Shown in pieces: positions 1 through 5,142 of a DNA stretch of 5,405 nucleotides; the stretch's first letter is position 1, and the number at the start of each line of letters is the position of its first letter. The translations under genes were made by a program, and so were the position numbers. The stretch is from NCBI GenBank assembly GCA_021736615.1, contig JAIPFN010000077.1, positions 1 through 5,405 of the forward strand. Direction: 5' to 3'. Source of the stretch: Phycisphaerae bacterium. Its GTDB lineage: Bacteria; Planctomycetota; Phycisphaerae; Sedimentisphaerales; Anaerohalosphaeraceae. Below the pieces are notes generated by a model, which had not been told where the DNA came from, ran no database searches, and saw nothing but the letters and a program-made list of their open reading frames with translations.

Positions 1-154
1 CATGAGCACACCCGGTCGCCCAGATACTTGCTTCGTAGTTTTCTGTCTTTATGTCTCTTCGTGCGTAGATATTAAACAGCTCCGGGTGAAGCGGCCGCTG
101 ATACAAAGAGAATGAAAGATCGCGTATTAAAACATCGGTCTTTGGATTATCCAT
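1..154 (-). CDS. Conserved protein, N-terminal fragment (possibly DUF2617 family)
   Basis: Fifty-one codons are visible, running off the left edge of the window, so the C-terminal part is missing. The protein begins MDNPKTDVLIRDLSFSLYQR, followed by PLHPELFNIYARR, and continues with charged residues and a WATGCAH stretch. The start is chosen from the ATG at 152-154, which has AGGGG at 161-165 six bases upstream. A sigma70-like promoter lies about 65 bases further up. The order 'DLSF.L...LHPELF.IY' followed by a Gly/His segment resembles, from memory, the N-terminus of DUF2617 proteins seen in planctomycetes and actinobacteria, whose function is unknown. That family call is tentative; the existence of the gene is well supported by SD, promoter and codon pattern. 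No signal peptide or membrane segment is visible in the portion present. Confidence 0.7.
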   Translation of the reverse strand, partial: MDNPKTDVLIRDLSFSLYQRPLHPELFNIYARRDIKTENYEASIWATGCAH

Positions 155-160
155 TTATTT

Positions 161-165
161 CCCCT
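161..165 (-). promoter_or_regulatory. Ribosome binding site of the left-edge gene
   Basis: AGGGG on the minus strand lies six bases before the ATG at 152-154, which supports that start codon for the partial gene. Confidence 0.6.
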
Positions 166-219
166 GTCATTGGATTGTCCTTTAATTATTAAGTAACATT
201 CGATTAACTGATGTTTCCT

Positions 220-249
220 ATTATACAAAAAAACCTATGTCGAGTTCAA
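220..249 (-). promoter_or_regulatory. Sigma70-type promoter for the left-edge gene
   Basis: On the minus strand a perfect -10 box TATAAT (220-225) is preceded, with an 18-base spacer containing a run of seven T, by TTGAAC (244-249), a 4/6 match to the -35 consensus. Transcription would start near 213, leaving a leader of roughly 58 bases before the ATG at 154. Sequence match only; not tested. Confidence 0.55.
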
Positions 250-543
250 GCTAATTATTAGTACTGATACGGCCATTTTCGCCCCTTATCGGACGAATAT
301 TTTGCAAGTGTGGATGATTAAAAGACTAACGAATGCATAAAAATTTTAAAAAAATTTACGACTTTTTTATATCCCGATAAAACCACTTTTCAGCCCTCTC
401 AGGGCGTATTTTGCCAAAAAAAATGAATATGAAATGCCGTTTACCCAGACCTCCCAAAGCCCCTGATTTCCATCATAATCCTCCTAATCCTCCCAGTCTA
501 TCTTTGATCCGATTTACAGTAACCAATATGCCCCATTTTATTC

Positions 544-580
544 GATATTCAATATTCCGTATTGGATATTGGATGTTCAC
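544..580. repeat. 37-nt dispersed repeat, copy A (GATATT-rich)
   Basis: Thirty-seven bases beginning GATATTC and ending TTCAC, built from GATATT/TATTCC modules. They match 3211-3247 at 31 of 37 positions without gaps, both in plus orientation. It lies about 30 bases beyond the stop codon of the CPBP gene. Similar GATATT-module strings recur between genes in several environmental bacterial genomes, to my recollection; the function is unknown. Confidence 0.6.
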
Positions 581-608
581 TCTTCCCCTCAAACTTTTCC
601 CATTACGC

Positions 609-1442
609 CTATGGCGATGCTGAATGCCAGAGCATCAATGCCACTATGATGTCATAGAATATGTGCGTCCCGGCTGCAATAGCAAACCCACGGATTGCGA
701 AGATCGCGGCAAAATATATTCCTGCAAGTACCCTGAAAGTAAACTCGCTCAAGACGAATGGGTCACCGTGTACAAATGAACCGTTGATGAAATAAACATG
801 GTGGTGTACGCTAAACAGAACTGCCGAAATGAGGACTGAAAGGACTATCGAGCTTTTGCGAGTTACCATTAGGAAGTCCTGAAACAGCATCATAAGCAGC
901 GAGATCAGTATCAATCGAAACACCAGACCTTCATAGATTCCGGCACCAATGCTGGTTACCAGATTTTGTAAAAAAGTGTTTGTTGTCTCCGATGCAAGCA
1001 ACTGCGCAGCTTGCTGAGAGACAGATCTATTAATTGTAAGGCAAAGCACGATCAGCGGAACGGCAAGCAGAATACATTCGATCGTCATCGGTACAAAGTC
1101 ATACGCCCTGACTTTCCATTGTGTTTTCGACGTTATCTGAAGTGCAAGCAGAATAACCATCACAACCAAAGGAGTCGCTATCCACGTCATCCTCGCCGGA
1201 AAGTTTAGATAGTCCATCAGCAGATTTTGTATCCACGCAAACGAAACAACCCGCACCTGCGTATTGCCGAGCGAGCTGCTGAGAACATCCGTGCTGATAA
1301 GAAAGGTCCCGATCTCATACAGCACAATAAACCCGACAAGGTAAGTCAGCGCGTAGATCGGCCGCGACGTCCGGTCGAGATAAGAATCTTTCGTGAACTC
1401 AAACAGTTGACTTGAGCTGTTTTTTTTATTATCATCATTCAT
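609..1442 (-). CDS. CPBP-family intramembrane metalloprotease homologue
   Basis: A 277-residue multi-pass membrane protein. Hydrophobic segments lie near 30-50, 88-103, 119-137, 160-185, 196-213, 238-252 and 254-272. The three motifs of the CPBP/Abi (CAAX protease, PF02517) family are in order: E171-G-L-V-F175-R176 (EExxFR), F210-xxx-H214 (FxxxH) and H260-xxx-D264 (HxxxN/D). These supply the catalytic Glu and the His ligands used by Rce1-type glutamate/metal intramembrane proteases. The second Glu of the usual EE pair is Gly here, so activity is not certain. Family roles include prenyl-protein processing in eukaryotes and bacteriocin immunity or unknown proteolysis in bacteria; the substrate here is unknown. 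The ATG at 1442 has no clear SD; a TAGAAT box at 1452-1457 would put the transcript start almost at the ATG. It is transcribed divergently from the methyltransferase gene, with a 112-base gap. Confidence 0.85.
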   Translation of the reverse strand: MNDDNKKNSSSQLFEFTKDSYLDRTSRPIYALTYLVGFIVLYEIGTFLISTDVLSSSLGNTQVRVVSFAWIQNLLMDYLNFPARMTWIATPLVVMVILLALQITSKTQWKVRAYDFVPMTIECILLAVPLIVLCLTINRSVSQQAAQLLASETTNTFLQNLVTSIGAGIYEGLVFRLILISLLMMLFQDFLMVTRKSSIVLSVLISAVLFSVHHHVYFINGSFVHGDPFVLSEFTFRVLAGIYFAAIFAIRGFAIAAGTHIFYDIIVALMLWHSASP

Positions 1443-1554
1443 ATAAAGCGGATTCTAACATAAAGCGGCCGGAATATGAAGCATTTTCTGATCAAAACAA
1501 ACGCATGGACCGCAAAAAAATTAATGAGCTTAAACTAACCGAAAGGACTCGTTT
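1443..1554. promoter_or_regulatory. Divergent intergenic region with short direct repeat
   Basis: This 112-base gap must carry the promoters of both the CPBP gene (minus) and the methyltransferase operon (plus). On the minus strand TAGAAT at 1452-1457 is a 5/6 match to a -10 box, with a poor -35 (TTCATA). On the plus strand I see no convincing promoter, but AGGA at 1544-1547 lies seven bases before the ATG at 1555. The 9-mer ATAAAGCGG occurs twice, at 1443-1451 and 1460-1468, overlapping the proposed minus-strand -10 region; an operator role is possible but speculative. Confidence 0.4.
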
Positions 1555-2508
1555 ATGGCAGAGCCGAATTATATCAAGCTCCAATCGTTTTGGGTCACTG
1601 CCTGGTCGCAATACCTGAAGGATCGTGATGCCAGATCTTTGTTGTTGCCGATGTGTCCGGGTCTCGACAGGATATCGCTTGAATATTTAGATCGTATTGT
1701 ATGGCTGTACAAGCGTTTCTTTGACGATGACATGCTTTTCGAAAAGACAACCATAGACCAGCGGTATGCATGGTGCGCAGAGGATATTCGCAAGGCCCCT
1801 TTATTCGAGCAATTCAAGGTTGAGAAAATGCCTGCGATAGAAGCTAAGTATAATTTACCCTCTGATTTATTTAATATATATTTGTTTTTTAATAAGTATT
1901 GTCTCGACGAAGTAGATACCGACATCTCATCGCGTATTGACGGCAAGACTATAGTAGACGGCGGTGCTTTTATCGGCGATTCGGCAATTATGTTTTGCGA
2001 CAATTACGCCCCAAAGAACATACTCGCTTTTGAACCGGCCTATGGCTCGTTTGAAATTTTAAAGCAGGTACTGGCAAAGAGTAATTTGCAGGATAAGGTG
2101 ATCCCCGTCTTCAAGGGCCTCGGCGACAGACCCGATTCGATGCGTCTTCGAAATACTGGCACAGACGTTGTCAATGCAGGTGCTACTTTTTCAACATGTA
2201 TGGACAATATACCGGAGGTCGGCGACGAGGTTGAGATTTCCACGATCGATGCCGAGGTCTCTGCCGGCAATTACCAGGTCGGTCTCATCAAGCTCGATAT
2301 AGAGGGTTTCGAGAAGAAGGCCATAGAGGGTGCTTTGGAAACCATCAAGCGTGACAAGCCCGTTCTGATAATAAGTCTGTACCATAACCCGGTCGACTTC
2401 TTTGAGATAAAGCCTTTGCTCGAAAGCCTCGATCTCGGATACAAATTCATGGTCCGCCGCTCAGAGGCAATAATACCCCTCGGCGACATAATCCTGATAG
2501 CCTATTAA
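1555..2508 (+). CDS. FkbM-family SAM-dependent methyltransferase
   Basis: A 317-residue protein predicted to be soluble, with no signal peptide. Residues 134-142 (VDGGAFIGD) form motif I of the class I methyltransferase fold, the glycine-rich SAM loop. FEP at 159-161 is the typical end of strand 2, and IKLDIEGFE at 245-253 is the FkbM (PF05050) signature, followed by 'AIEGA' and a strand-rich C-terminus. FkbM enzymes mostly O-methylate hydroxyls of sugars, polyketides or glycolipids; the acceptor here cannot be read from sequence. The first 130 residues precede the methyltransferase core and are rich in aromatic and charged residues; I do not recognise them as a separate domain. The start ATG has AGGA seven bases upstream. 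The glycosylase gene follows after 11 bases on the same strand, so they are probably one transcript. No glycosyltransferase or capsule genes are visible nearby. Confidence 0.9.
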   Translation: MAEPNYIKLQSFWVTAWSQYLKDRDARSLLLPMCPGLDRISLEYLDRIVWLYKRFFDDDMLFEKTTIDQRYAWCAEDIRKAPLFEQFKVEKMPAIEAKYNLPSDLFNIYLFFNKYCLDEVDTDISSRIDGKTIVDGGAFIGDSAIMFCDNYAPKNILAFEPAYGSFEILKQVLAKSNLQDKVIPVFKGLGDRPDSMRLRNTGTDVVNAGATFSTCMDNIPEVGDEVEISTIDAEVSAGNYQVGLIKLDIEGFEKKAIEGALETIKRDKPVLIISLYHNPVDFFEIKPLLESLDLGYKFMVRRSEAIIPLGDIILIAY

Positions 2509-2519
2509 AGTATAACGCA

Positions 2520-3182
2520 ATGATTACTGACAAACTAATGCAAATACACGATCTCCTGCTCGCCTCTTATGGCGCCCAGGGCTGGTGGCCCGGTTCCGGA
2601 TGTTTCGAGACGGTCGTCGGTGCAATACTTACCCAGAACACAAACTGGGCCAACGTCGAAAAGGCCATCAACAAGCTAAAGGCCGCCGATGCTCTCGACC
2701 CCGACAAACTGTATAACATGGATCAGGACACACTCGCCCAGCTCATCCGCCCAGCCGGTTATTACAACATCAAGGCAGGGCGGCTGAAGAATTTCCTTAA
2801 CTGGCTCTATGAAAACTACGACGGCAGCCTCGACGCACTGGCAAACATGAGCGTTTATTCATTGCGTGAGGAACTCCTGTCGGTAAAGGGGATAGGCCGC
2901 GAGACAGCCGACAGCATTCTCCTATACGCATTCGAAAAACCCGTATTCGTAATAGACACCTATACCGCCCGGGTGCTCATCCGCCACGGCCTCATCGAGC
3001 ACGAAGCTGACTACGAGCAACTCCGCGACCTCTTCGAGAGCAACCTGCCCCAGGACACAAAGCTATACAACGAATTCCACGCACTGCTGGTACAAGTCGG
3101 CAAAAATCACTGCAAACCAACCCCAAAATGCCAAGGCTGCCCCCTACAATCCCTGCCGCATGAGACAGAACAGGCATACTAG
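2520..3182 (+). CDS. Endonuclease III-superfamily DNA glycosylase (MagIII-like)
   Basis: A 220-residue HhH-GPD base-excision repair enzyme. GWWP at 21-24 and 'GAILTQNT' at 34-41 match the N-terminal part of the Nth family and in particular resemble 3-methyladenine glycosylase MagIII. The helix-hairpin-helix is at 120-131 (KGIGRETA), and the conserved catalytic Asp is D146 in 'VIDTYTARV'. Glu128 occupies the place of the bifunctional enzymes' lyase lysine (K120 of E. coli Nth), so a monofunctional glycosylase is expected. C-terminal cysteines C198, C204 and C207 match three ligands of the [4Fe-4S] loop (C-x5-C-x2-C), but the fourth, expected near residue 213, is Pro. Length fits the family. 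The start ATG lies 11 bases after the methyltransferase stop with only a weak SD, suggesting translational coupling; an internal ATG at codon 7 is an alternative start. Damaged-base specificity is inferred, not shown. Confidence 0.88.
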   Translation: MITDKLMQIHDLLLASYGAQGWWPGSGCFETVVGAILTQNTNWANVEKAINKLKAADALDPDKLYNMDQDTLAQLIRPAGYYNIKAGRLKNFLNWLYENYDGSLDALANMSVYSLREELLSVKGIGRETADSILLYAFEKPVFVIDTYTARVLIRHGLIEHEADYEQLRDLFESNLPQDTKLYNEFHALLVQVGKNHCKPTPKCQGCPLQSLPHETEQAY

Positions 3183-3210
3183 ACCAGAATGAACTTAACG
3201 ATAGTACTTG

Positions 3211-3247
3211 GATATTCGCTATTCCTTGTTCGATATTGGATATTCAC
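3211..3247. repeat. 37-nt dispersed repeat, copy B (GATATT-rich)
   Basis: Gap-free 31/37 match to 544-580, same orientation. It begins about 30 bases after the stop codon of the glycosylase gene, so both copies sit just beyond a gene's 3' end, although the neighbouring genes are on opposite strands. It is followed directly by a T-run and a pyrimidine tract. Confidence 0.6.
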
Positions 3248-3423
3248 ACCTTTTTTTAAAAATCTTTTCTCTTATCTCTCTATTTTCCTCTTTTTTCTCG
3301 GTGGCAAAAAAGGAAAACAGGCCCAACGTCCAAAAGTTGCAAGCAAAACCCAACCAAACACCTACATCCAAATTTTTTATTTTTAATCTGTCGTTTTGAT
3401 TTTTGCTTTTTAATCTTTAATTT

Positions 3424-3450
3424 TAATCCGTGTAATCTGCGTAATCCGCG
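3424..3450. repeat. 9-nt degenerate tandem repeat (TAATCYGYG x3)
   Basis: Three consecutive 9-mers: TAATCCGTG, TAATCTGCG and TAATCCGCG, followed by GATAA. The last junction contains the palindrome TCCGCGGA. It ends 21 bases beyond the stop codon of the HTH gene, so it would be in the 3' tail of that gene's transcript. Comparable 'taatctgtg' strings are, from memory, a frequent intergenic repeat in diverse environmental bacteria; I know no function. Too short and spacerless for a CRISPR array. Confidence 0.65.
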
Positions 3451-3471
3451 GATAAAAACTTACCCTGTCGG

Positions 3472-3894
3472 CTATCCACTCCAGCTTTCCGTTCTAGTTA
3501 ATCTATCCATGATCGAATCGTGATCGGCAAGCCCCCGTTTTTCCGAGAATACTATTTCCTCGGTATCGTCCCGGACTTCCTTGATAAGTTTTCGCTGCAT
3601 ATCGAACAGTGTCTGTGTCGGCACTTCGTTAAGATTTCGTCGAAGCAGTTCTCCGGTGATCTGGCTAAGTTGCGTCCCGTTAACCCGGATCCGGTGTTCT
3701 CTGCCGAGCAGATATTTTTCTCTCAGCCGTTCAAGTTCCATCGCTTGTTCGTTTTTGATTTCAAGTTTAAGCTCTTTGCTCCATATAATAAGCGAAGTCT
3801 TACTAACCCCGATTTCCTCGCTGATTTTAGCATAGCTCATACCCTTGGCCCTCAGCCCCACAAACTGTCCGCGTTTTTCAATATCCGACGCCAC
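3472..3894 (-). CDS. Orphan helix-turn-helix protein, phage-terminase-small-subunit-like
   Basis: A 140-residue protein, predicted cytosolic. Residues 9-44 form a resolvase/terminase-type helix-turn-helix (FVGLRAKGMSYAKISEEIG, then VSKTSLIIWSKEL), followed by a long, highly charged helical region (about 43-110, rich in Glu, Lys, Arg and Leu) and an acidic/polar tail ending TESWSG. The GTG at 3892-3894 is chosen as start because a perfect GGAGG (3900-3904) lies five bases upstream; the frame continues 15 codons up to an ATG at 3939, but that extension is hydrophobic and has no SD. The layout resembles a family of small HTH proteins I recall from planctomycete and other environmental genomes, often alone in intergenic space; their role is unknown. 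Its surroundings on both sides are repeat-rich and contain no partner gene. It could be a transcriptional regulator or a remnant of a phage or mobile element; no nuclease, transposase or large terminase is present. Confidence 0.8.
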   Translation of the reverse strand: MASDIEKRGQFVGLRAKGMSYAKISEEIGVSKTSLIIWSKELKLEIKNEQAMELERLREKYLLGREHRIRVNGTQLSQITGELLRRNLNEVPTQTLFDMQRKLIKEVRDDTEEIVFSEKRGLADHDSIMDRLTRTESWSG

Positions 3895-3899
3895 AAAAA

Positions 3900-3904
3900 C
3901 CTCC
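3900..3904 (-). promoter_or_regulatory. Strong SD that fixes the GTG start of the HTH gene
   Basis: GGAGG on the minus strand, five T residues, then GTG. This is the best ribosome binding site in the window and overrides the longer reading frame beginning with ATG at 3939. Confidence 0.75.
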
Positions 3905-3915
3905 AAAAAATAAAA

Positions 3916-4017
3916 CAATAATAAATAACCAACAATCAATCAAAAGCTCTCAAAAAAATAAATGAGCATCCGCCGAAGGCGGAATCAATTATCAATAATA
4001 AATAATCAATAATAAAT
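3916..4017. repeat. AT-rich direct repeats, CAATAATAAAT x3
   Basis: CAATAATAAAT occurs at 3916-3926, 3993-4003 and 4007-4017. The last two belong to a 13-base unit ATCAATAATAAAT repeated with a 14-base period (3991-4003, 4005-4017). All lie upstream of the HTH gene, the nearest 22 bases from its start codon, so they could serve as binding sites or simply be low-complexity sequence. Confidence 0.5.
3969..3983. repeat. Hairpin TCCGCC-GAA-GGCGGA
   Basis: Perfect six-base stem with a three-base loop, between copies of the AT-rich repeat upstream of the HTH gene. No adjacent T-run on either strand, so an intrinsic terminator is unlikely; it looks like a small dispersed palindrome. Confidence 0.55.
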
Positions 4018-4237
4018 CGCAATAGCCTTCTGTATTAGCACGAATCCGCGCGATTTATGCGAAAACGGAAGATTTTTTCGCCCTCCAAAAAAGCTAAGTC
4101 GTTTGCTGGCAAGCAATTAAAAAATTATATTTTCTTACCCGATAGCAAGATAGTGTCAGCGTAATTGATGCGAAATCCACCCCGTACCGCCGGCTTCCAA
4201 CGGGCATAATTCCGTGATGTCGCTGAGCAAAGCGAAG

Positions 4238-4253
4238 TCCCGATTTATCGGGA
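4238..4253. repeat. Hairpin TCCCGAT-TT-ATCGGGA
   Basis: Perfect seven-base inverted repeat with a two-base centre. It is the first of three palindromes packed into 68 bases (4238-4305). There is no T-tract, so it is not a typical terminator. Confidence 0.6.
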
Positions 4254-4257
4254 TAGG

Positions 4258-4272
4258 GTGGGCCGTGCCCAC
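4258..4272. repeat. Hairpin GTGGGC-CGT-GCCCAC
   Basis: Perfect six-base stem with a three-base loop, four bases after the preceding palindrome. Part of the same REP-like cluster. Confidence 0.6.
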
Positions 4273-4281
4273 GCTGTTTTG

Positions 4282-4314
4282 CTTGTCATTCCCGCCAAAG
4301 GCGGGCGCCGAACC
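4282..4314. repeat. GTCATTCCCGC element, copy 1 (intact hairpin)
   Basis: CTTGTCATTCCCGCC, then AAA, then GGCGGG and GCCGAACC. The core CCCGCC-AAA-GGCGGG (4291-4305) is a perfect six-base stem. GTCATTCCCGC...GGGAAT palindromes are a well-known class of dispersed bacterial intergenic repeats (compare Neisseria dRS3, ATTCCC-N8-GGGAAT); here the right arm deviates, reading GGGCGCCGAA. The second copy is at 4425-4453. Confidence 0.65.
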
Positions 4315-4362
4315 TAAACAAAAACAATATCCCCCAACCAAACAAAAACGAAGTAAAAGCGC

Positions 4363-4378
4363 GGCAGCGCAAGCTGCC
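4363..4378. repeat. Hairpin GGCAGC-GCAA-GCTGCC
   Basis: Perfect six-base stem closed by a GCAA (GNRA-type) tetraloop when read on the plus strand. No T-tract follows. It lies between the two GTCATTCCCGC elements. Confidence 0.55.
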
Positions 4379-4424
4379 CGATCAGAACTCACAAACTCAA
4401 TTAACCTAAACCCAACCGCTTCCA

Positions 4425-4453
4425 CTTGTCATTCCCGCAAAGGCGCCGAATCC
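4425..4453. repeat. GTCATTCCCGC element, copy 2 (degraded)
   Basis: Shares CTTGTCATTCCCGC, AAAGGC and GCCGAA with copy 1 in the same orientation but lacks one C and the four bases GGGC, which removes the right arm of the hairpin. It looks like a decayed duplicate. Confidence 0.6.
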
Positions 4454-4677
4454 ACACTCACAATACCCCTCCCCCAACAAAAACACCAAAAGCACCTCAA
4501 GAAAGCCGATAAAATAGCTACAACAGATCAAGTGAGTCTTTAAATAGCAAGAAACCTCAATATTGAACTTTAAACGGAGATTACACAAGACATAACAGGC
4601 AATAAATATCGCACGACCGAAAAAGCGGTAAAGAAATGGTAAACCTATGGACAACTTATTTGAGGACTTATCTGTAT

Positions 4678-4707
4678 GACGCAGAGTGTTTTACCTAACC
4701 CTGCATC
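4678..4707 (-). other. Stem-loop at the 3' end of the Lrp/AsnC gene
   Basis: On the minus-strand RNA, nine positions (GATGCAGGG with CUCUGCGUC) pair with two G-U wobbles around a 12-base loop, overlapping the stop codon. On the plus strand the two wobbles become A-C mismatches, so the structure suits the lrp transcript. No U-run follows, so it is at best a weak or factor-assisted end signal, and it may be chance. Confidence 0.25.
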
Positions 4708-5140
4708 ACACCCACTTGTTATAACTCTTTAGCGTCAGGAAGGTTTCTGTCTTTGAAATGCCCTCTACCTTTGAGAGCTGCTCGGTCAGGAATTTGATCA
4801 GCCCCTTGTTCGATTCTACCAGCACCTCGATAATCAGGTCGTACTGGCCGGACAGTATCGACACCGACAGCACATTCTCAAGCTCCAGTATCTCCTTCGC
4901 CTTGGCGTCGAGCAGCCTGGACTCTGCGATGTTCGCCGTCACCATCGCAAGCTGCTGGTTCTCAAGCACCTGCGGATTCCTAAGCGCTCGTATCTTAACG
5001 ATCCCGGCGTCCTGAAGTTTCTTAACCCGCTGGCGGATCATCCCCTCCGAAACCCCCAGCTCTTTAGCAATCGTCGTGTTAGACTCGTTCTGCTCGCTCA
5101 GCAGTTCGATTATCTTCCAGTCAATTTTATCCGGCTGCAT
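4706..5140 (-). CDS. Lrp/AsnC-family transcriptional regulator
   Basis: A 144-residue protein with the full Lrp/AsnC layout. It has an N-terminal winged helix-turn-helix (residues 2-50: D4, 'IIELL', 'TTIAKELGVSEGMIRQRVKKL', 'GIVKI'), a short linker, and a C-terminal RAM domain (about 65-141) with the usual GQYDLIIEV segment (98-106) that helps form the effector pocket and octamer interface. Such proteins bind DNA as dimers to octamers and respond to amino acids. The start ATG at 5138-5140 is two bases after the ald stop; its SD, GGAG (5146-5149), lies inside the last ald codons, so translation is probably coupled. A longer frame to 5371 only overlaps ald in another frame. Context suggests it controls ald in response to alanine or related amino acids, as AldR does in mycobacteria; this is inferred. 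Confidence 0.92.
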   Translation of the reverse strand: MQPDKIDWKIIELLSEQNESNTTIAKELGVSEGMIRQRVKKLQDAGIVKIRALRNPQVLENQQLAMVTANIAESRLLDAKAKEILELENVLSVSILSGQYDLIIEVLVESNKGLIKFLTEQLSKVEGISKTETFLTLKSYNKWV

Positions 5141-5142
5141 GA

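Larger units (their letters stand above)
155..608. other. Gene-free stretch between two minus-strand genes
   Basis: No credible gene is seen. The stretch holds the promoter and SD of the left-edge gene (155-249), an AT-rich segment (about 330-390), a short GCCCT/AGGGC hairpin at 393-405 without a convincing T-tract, and a 37-nt dispersed repeat at 544-580. The 70-codon plus-strand reading frame at 411-623 runs through the repeat and lacks any SD or family signature. No clear intrinsic terminator for the CPBP gene was found in it. Confidence 0.6.
3183..3471. other. Gene-free stretch after the glycosylase gene
   Basis: Nearly 290 bases between convergent genes without a credible reading frame. 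It contains the second 37-nt repeat (3211-3247), a T-run (3251-3257), a pyrimidine tract at 3263-3299 with only two purines, repeated TAATC words and a 9-nt tandem repeat (3424-3450). The T-rich stretch could serve in transcript ending for the upstream operon, but no GC hairpin precedes it. The two short plus-strand frames starting at 3189 and 3208 are translations of this repeat and homopolymer sequence. Confidence 0.6.
3895..4705. other. 811-base gene-free, repeat- and hairpin-rich region
   Basis: No gene is supported here. Going right: the HTH gene's SD and AT-rich leader, CAATAATAAAT repeats (3916-4017) with a hairpin between them, a 'cacgaatccgcgcg' segment (about 4039-4053), a TTGCT/AGCAA hairpin (4103-4116), a cluster of GC hairpins (4238-4305, 4363-4378), a degraded second GTCATTCCCGC element (4425-4453), and a plus strand very poor in G around 4311-4360 (3 G in 50 bases). 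Frames at 4214-4543 (+) and 4406-4654 (-) are made of these repeats and have no SD. The region may hold the HTH promoter, but I could not place it confidently. Confidence 0.6.

Noticed and set aside
393..405. GCCCT/AGGGC hairpin as a terminator
   Set aside because: Only five base pairs, no proper T-run on either strand, and about 200 bases beyond the CPBP stop codon.
411..623. 70-codon plus-strand frame
   Set aside because: Overlaps the 37-nt repeat and the end of the CPBP gene; its translation resembles that of the frame through the second repeat copy, so it reflects repeat sequence and not a protein.
1569..2003. 144-codon minus-strand frame inside the methyltransferase gene
   Set aside because: Antisense shadow of the FkbM-family gene, with no SD and a Ser/Arg-rich composition.
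3189..3399. Two short plus-strand frames after the glycosylase gene
   Set aside because: They lie in repeat, T-rich and pyrimidine-tract sequence, with no SD and no recognisable protein features.
3520..3921. 133-codon plus-strand frame opposite the HTH gene
   Set aside because: Shadow of the HTH gene, which has the strong SD and recognisable domain on the minus strand.
3424..4453. CRISPR array
   Set aside because: The repeats are 9-14 bases, contiguous or irregular, without uniform spacers, and no cas genes are present.
4214..4543. 109-codon plus-strand reading frame
   Set aside because: It has no SD and its translation is made of the hairpin and GTCATTCCCGC repeats plus low-complexity Lys/Gln/Pro sequence; typical of open frames running through repeats.
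4406..4654. 82-codon minus-strand frame with hydrophobic stretches
   Set aside because: Its C-terminal half is the antisense of the degraded repeat and of G/T-rich sequence; no SD and no family signature.
3895..4705. Structured RNA gene or riboswitch in the long gap
   Set aside because: Only independent small hairpins are visible; I recognised no tRNA, tmRNA, 6S or riboswitch core. A covariance-model scan would settle this.
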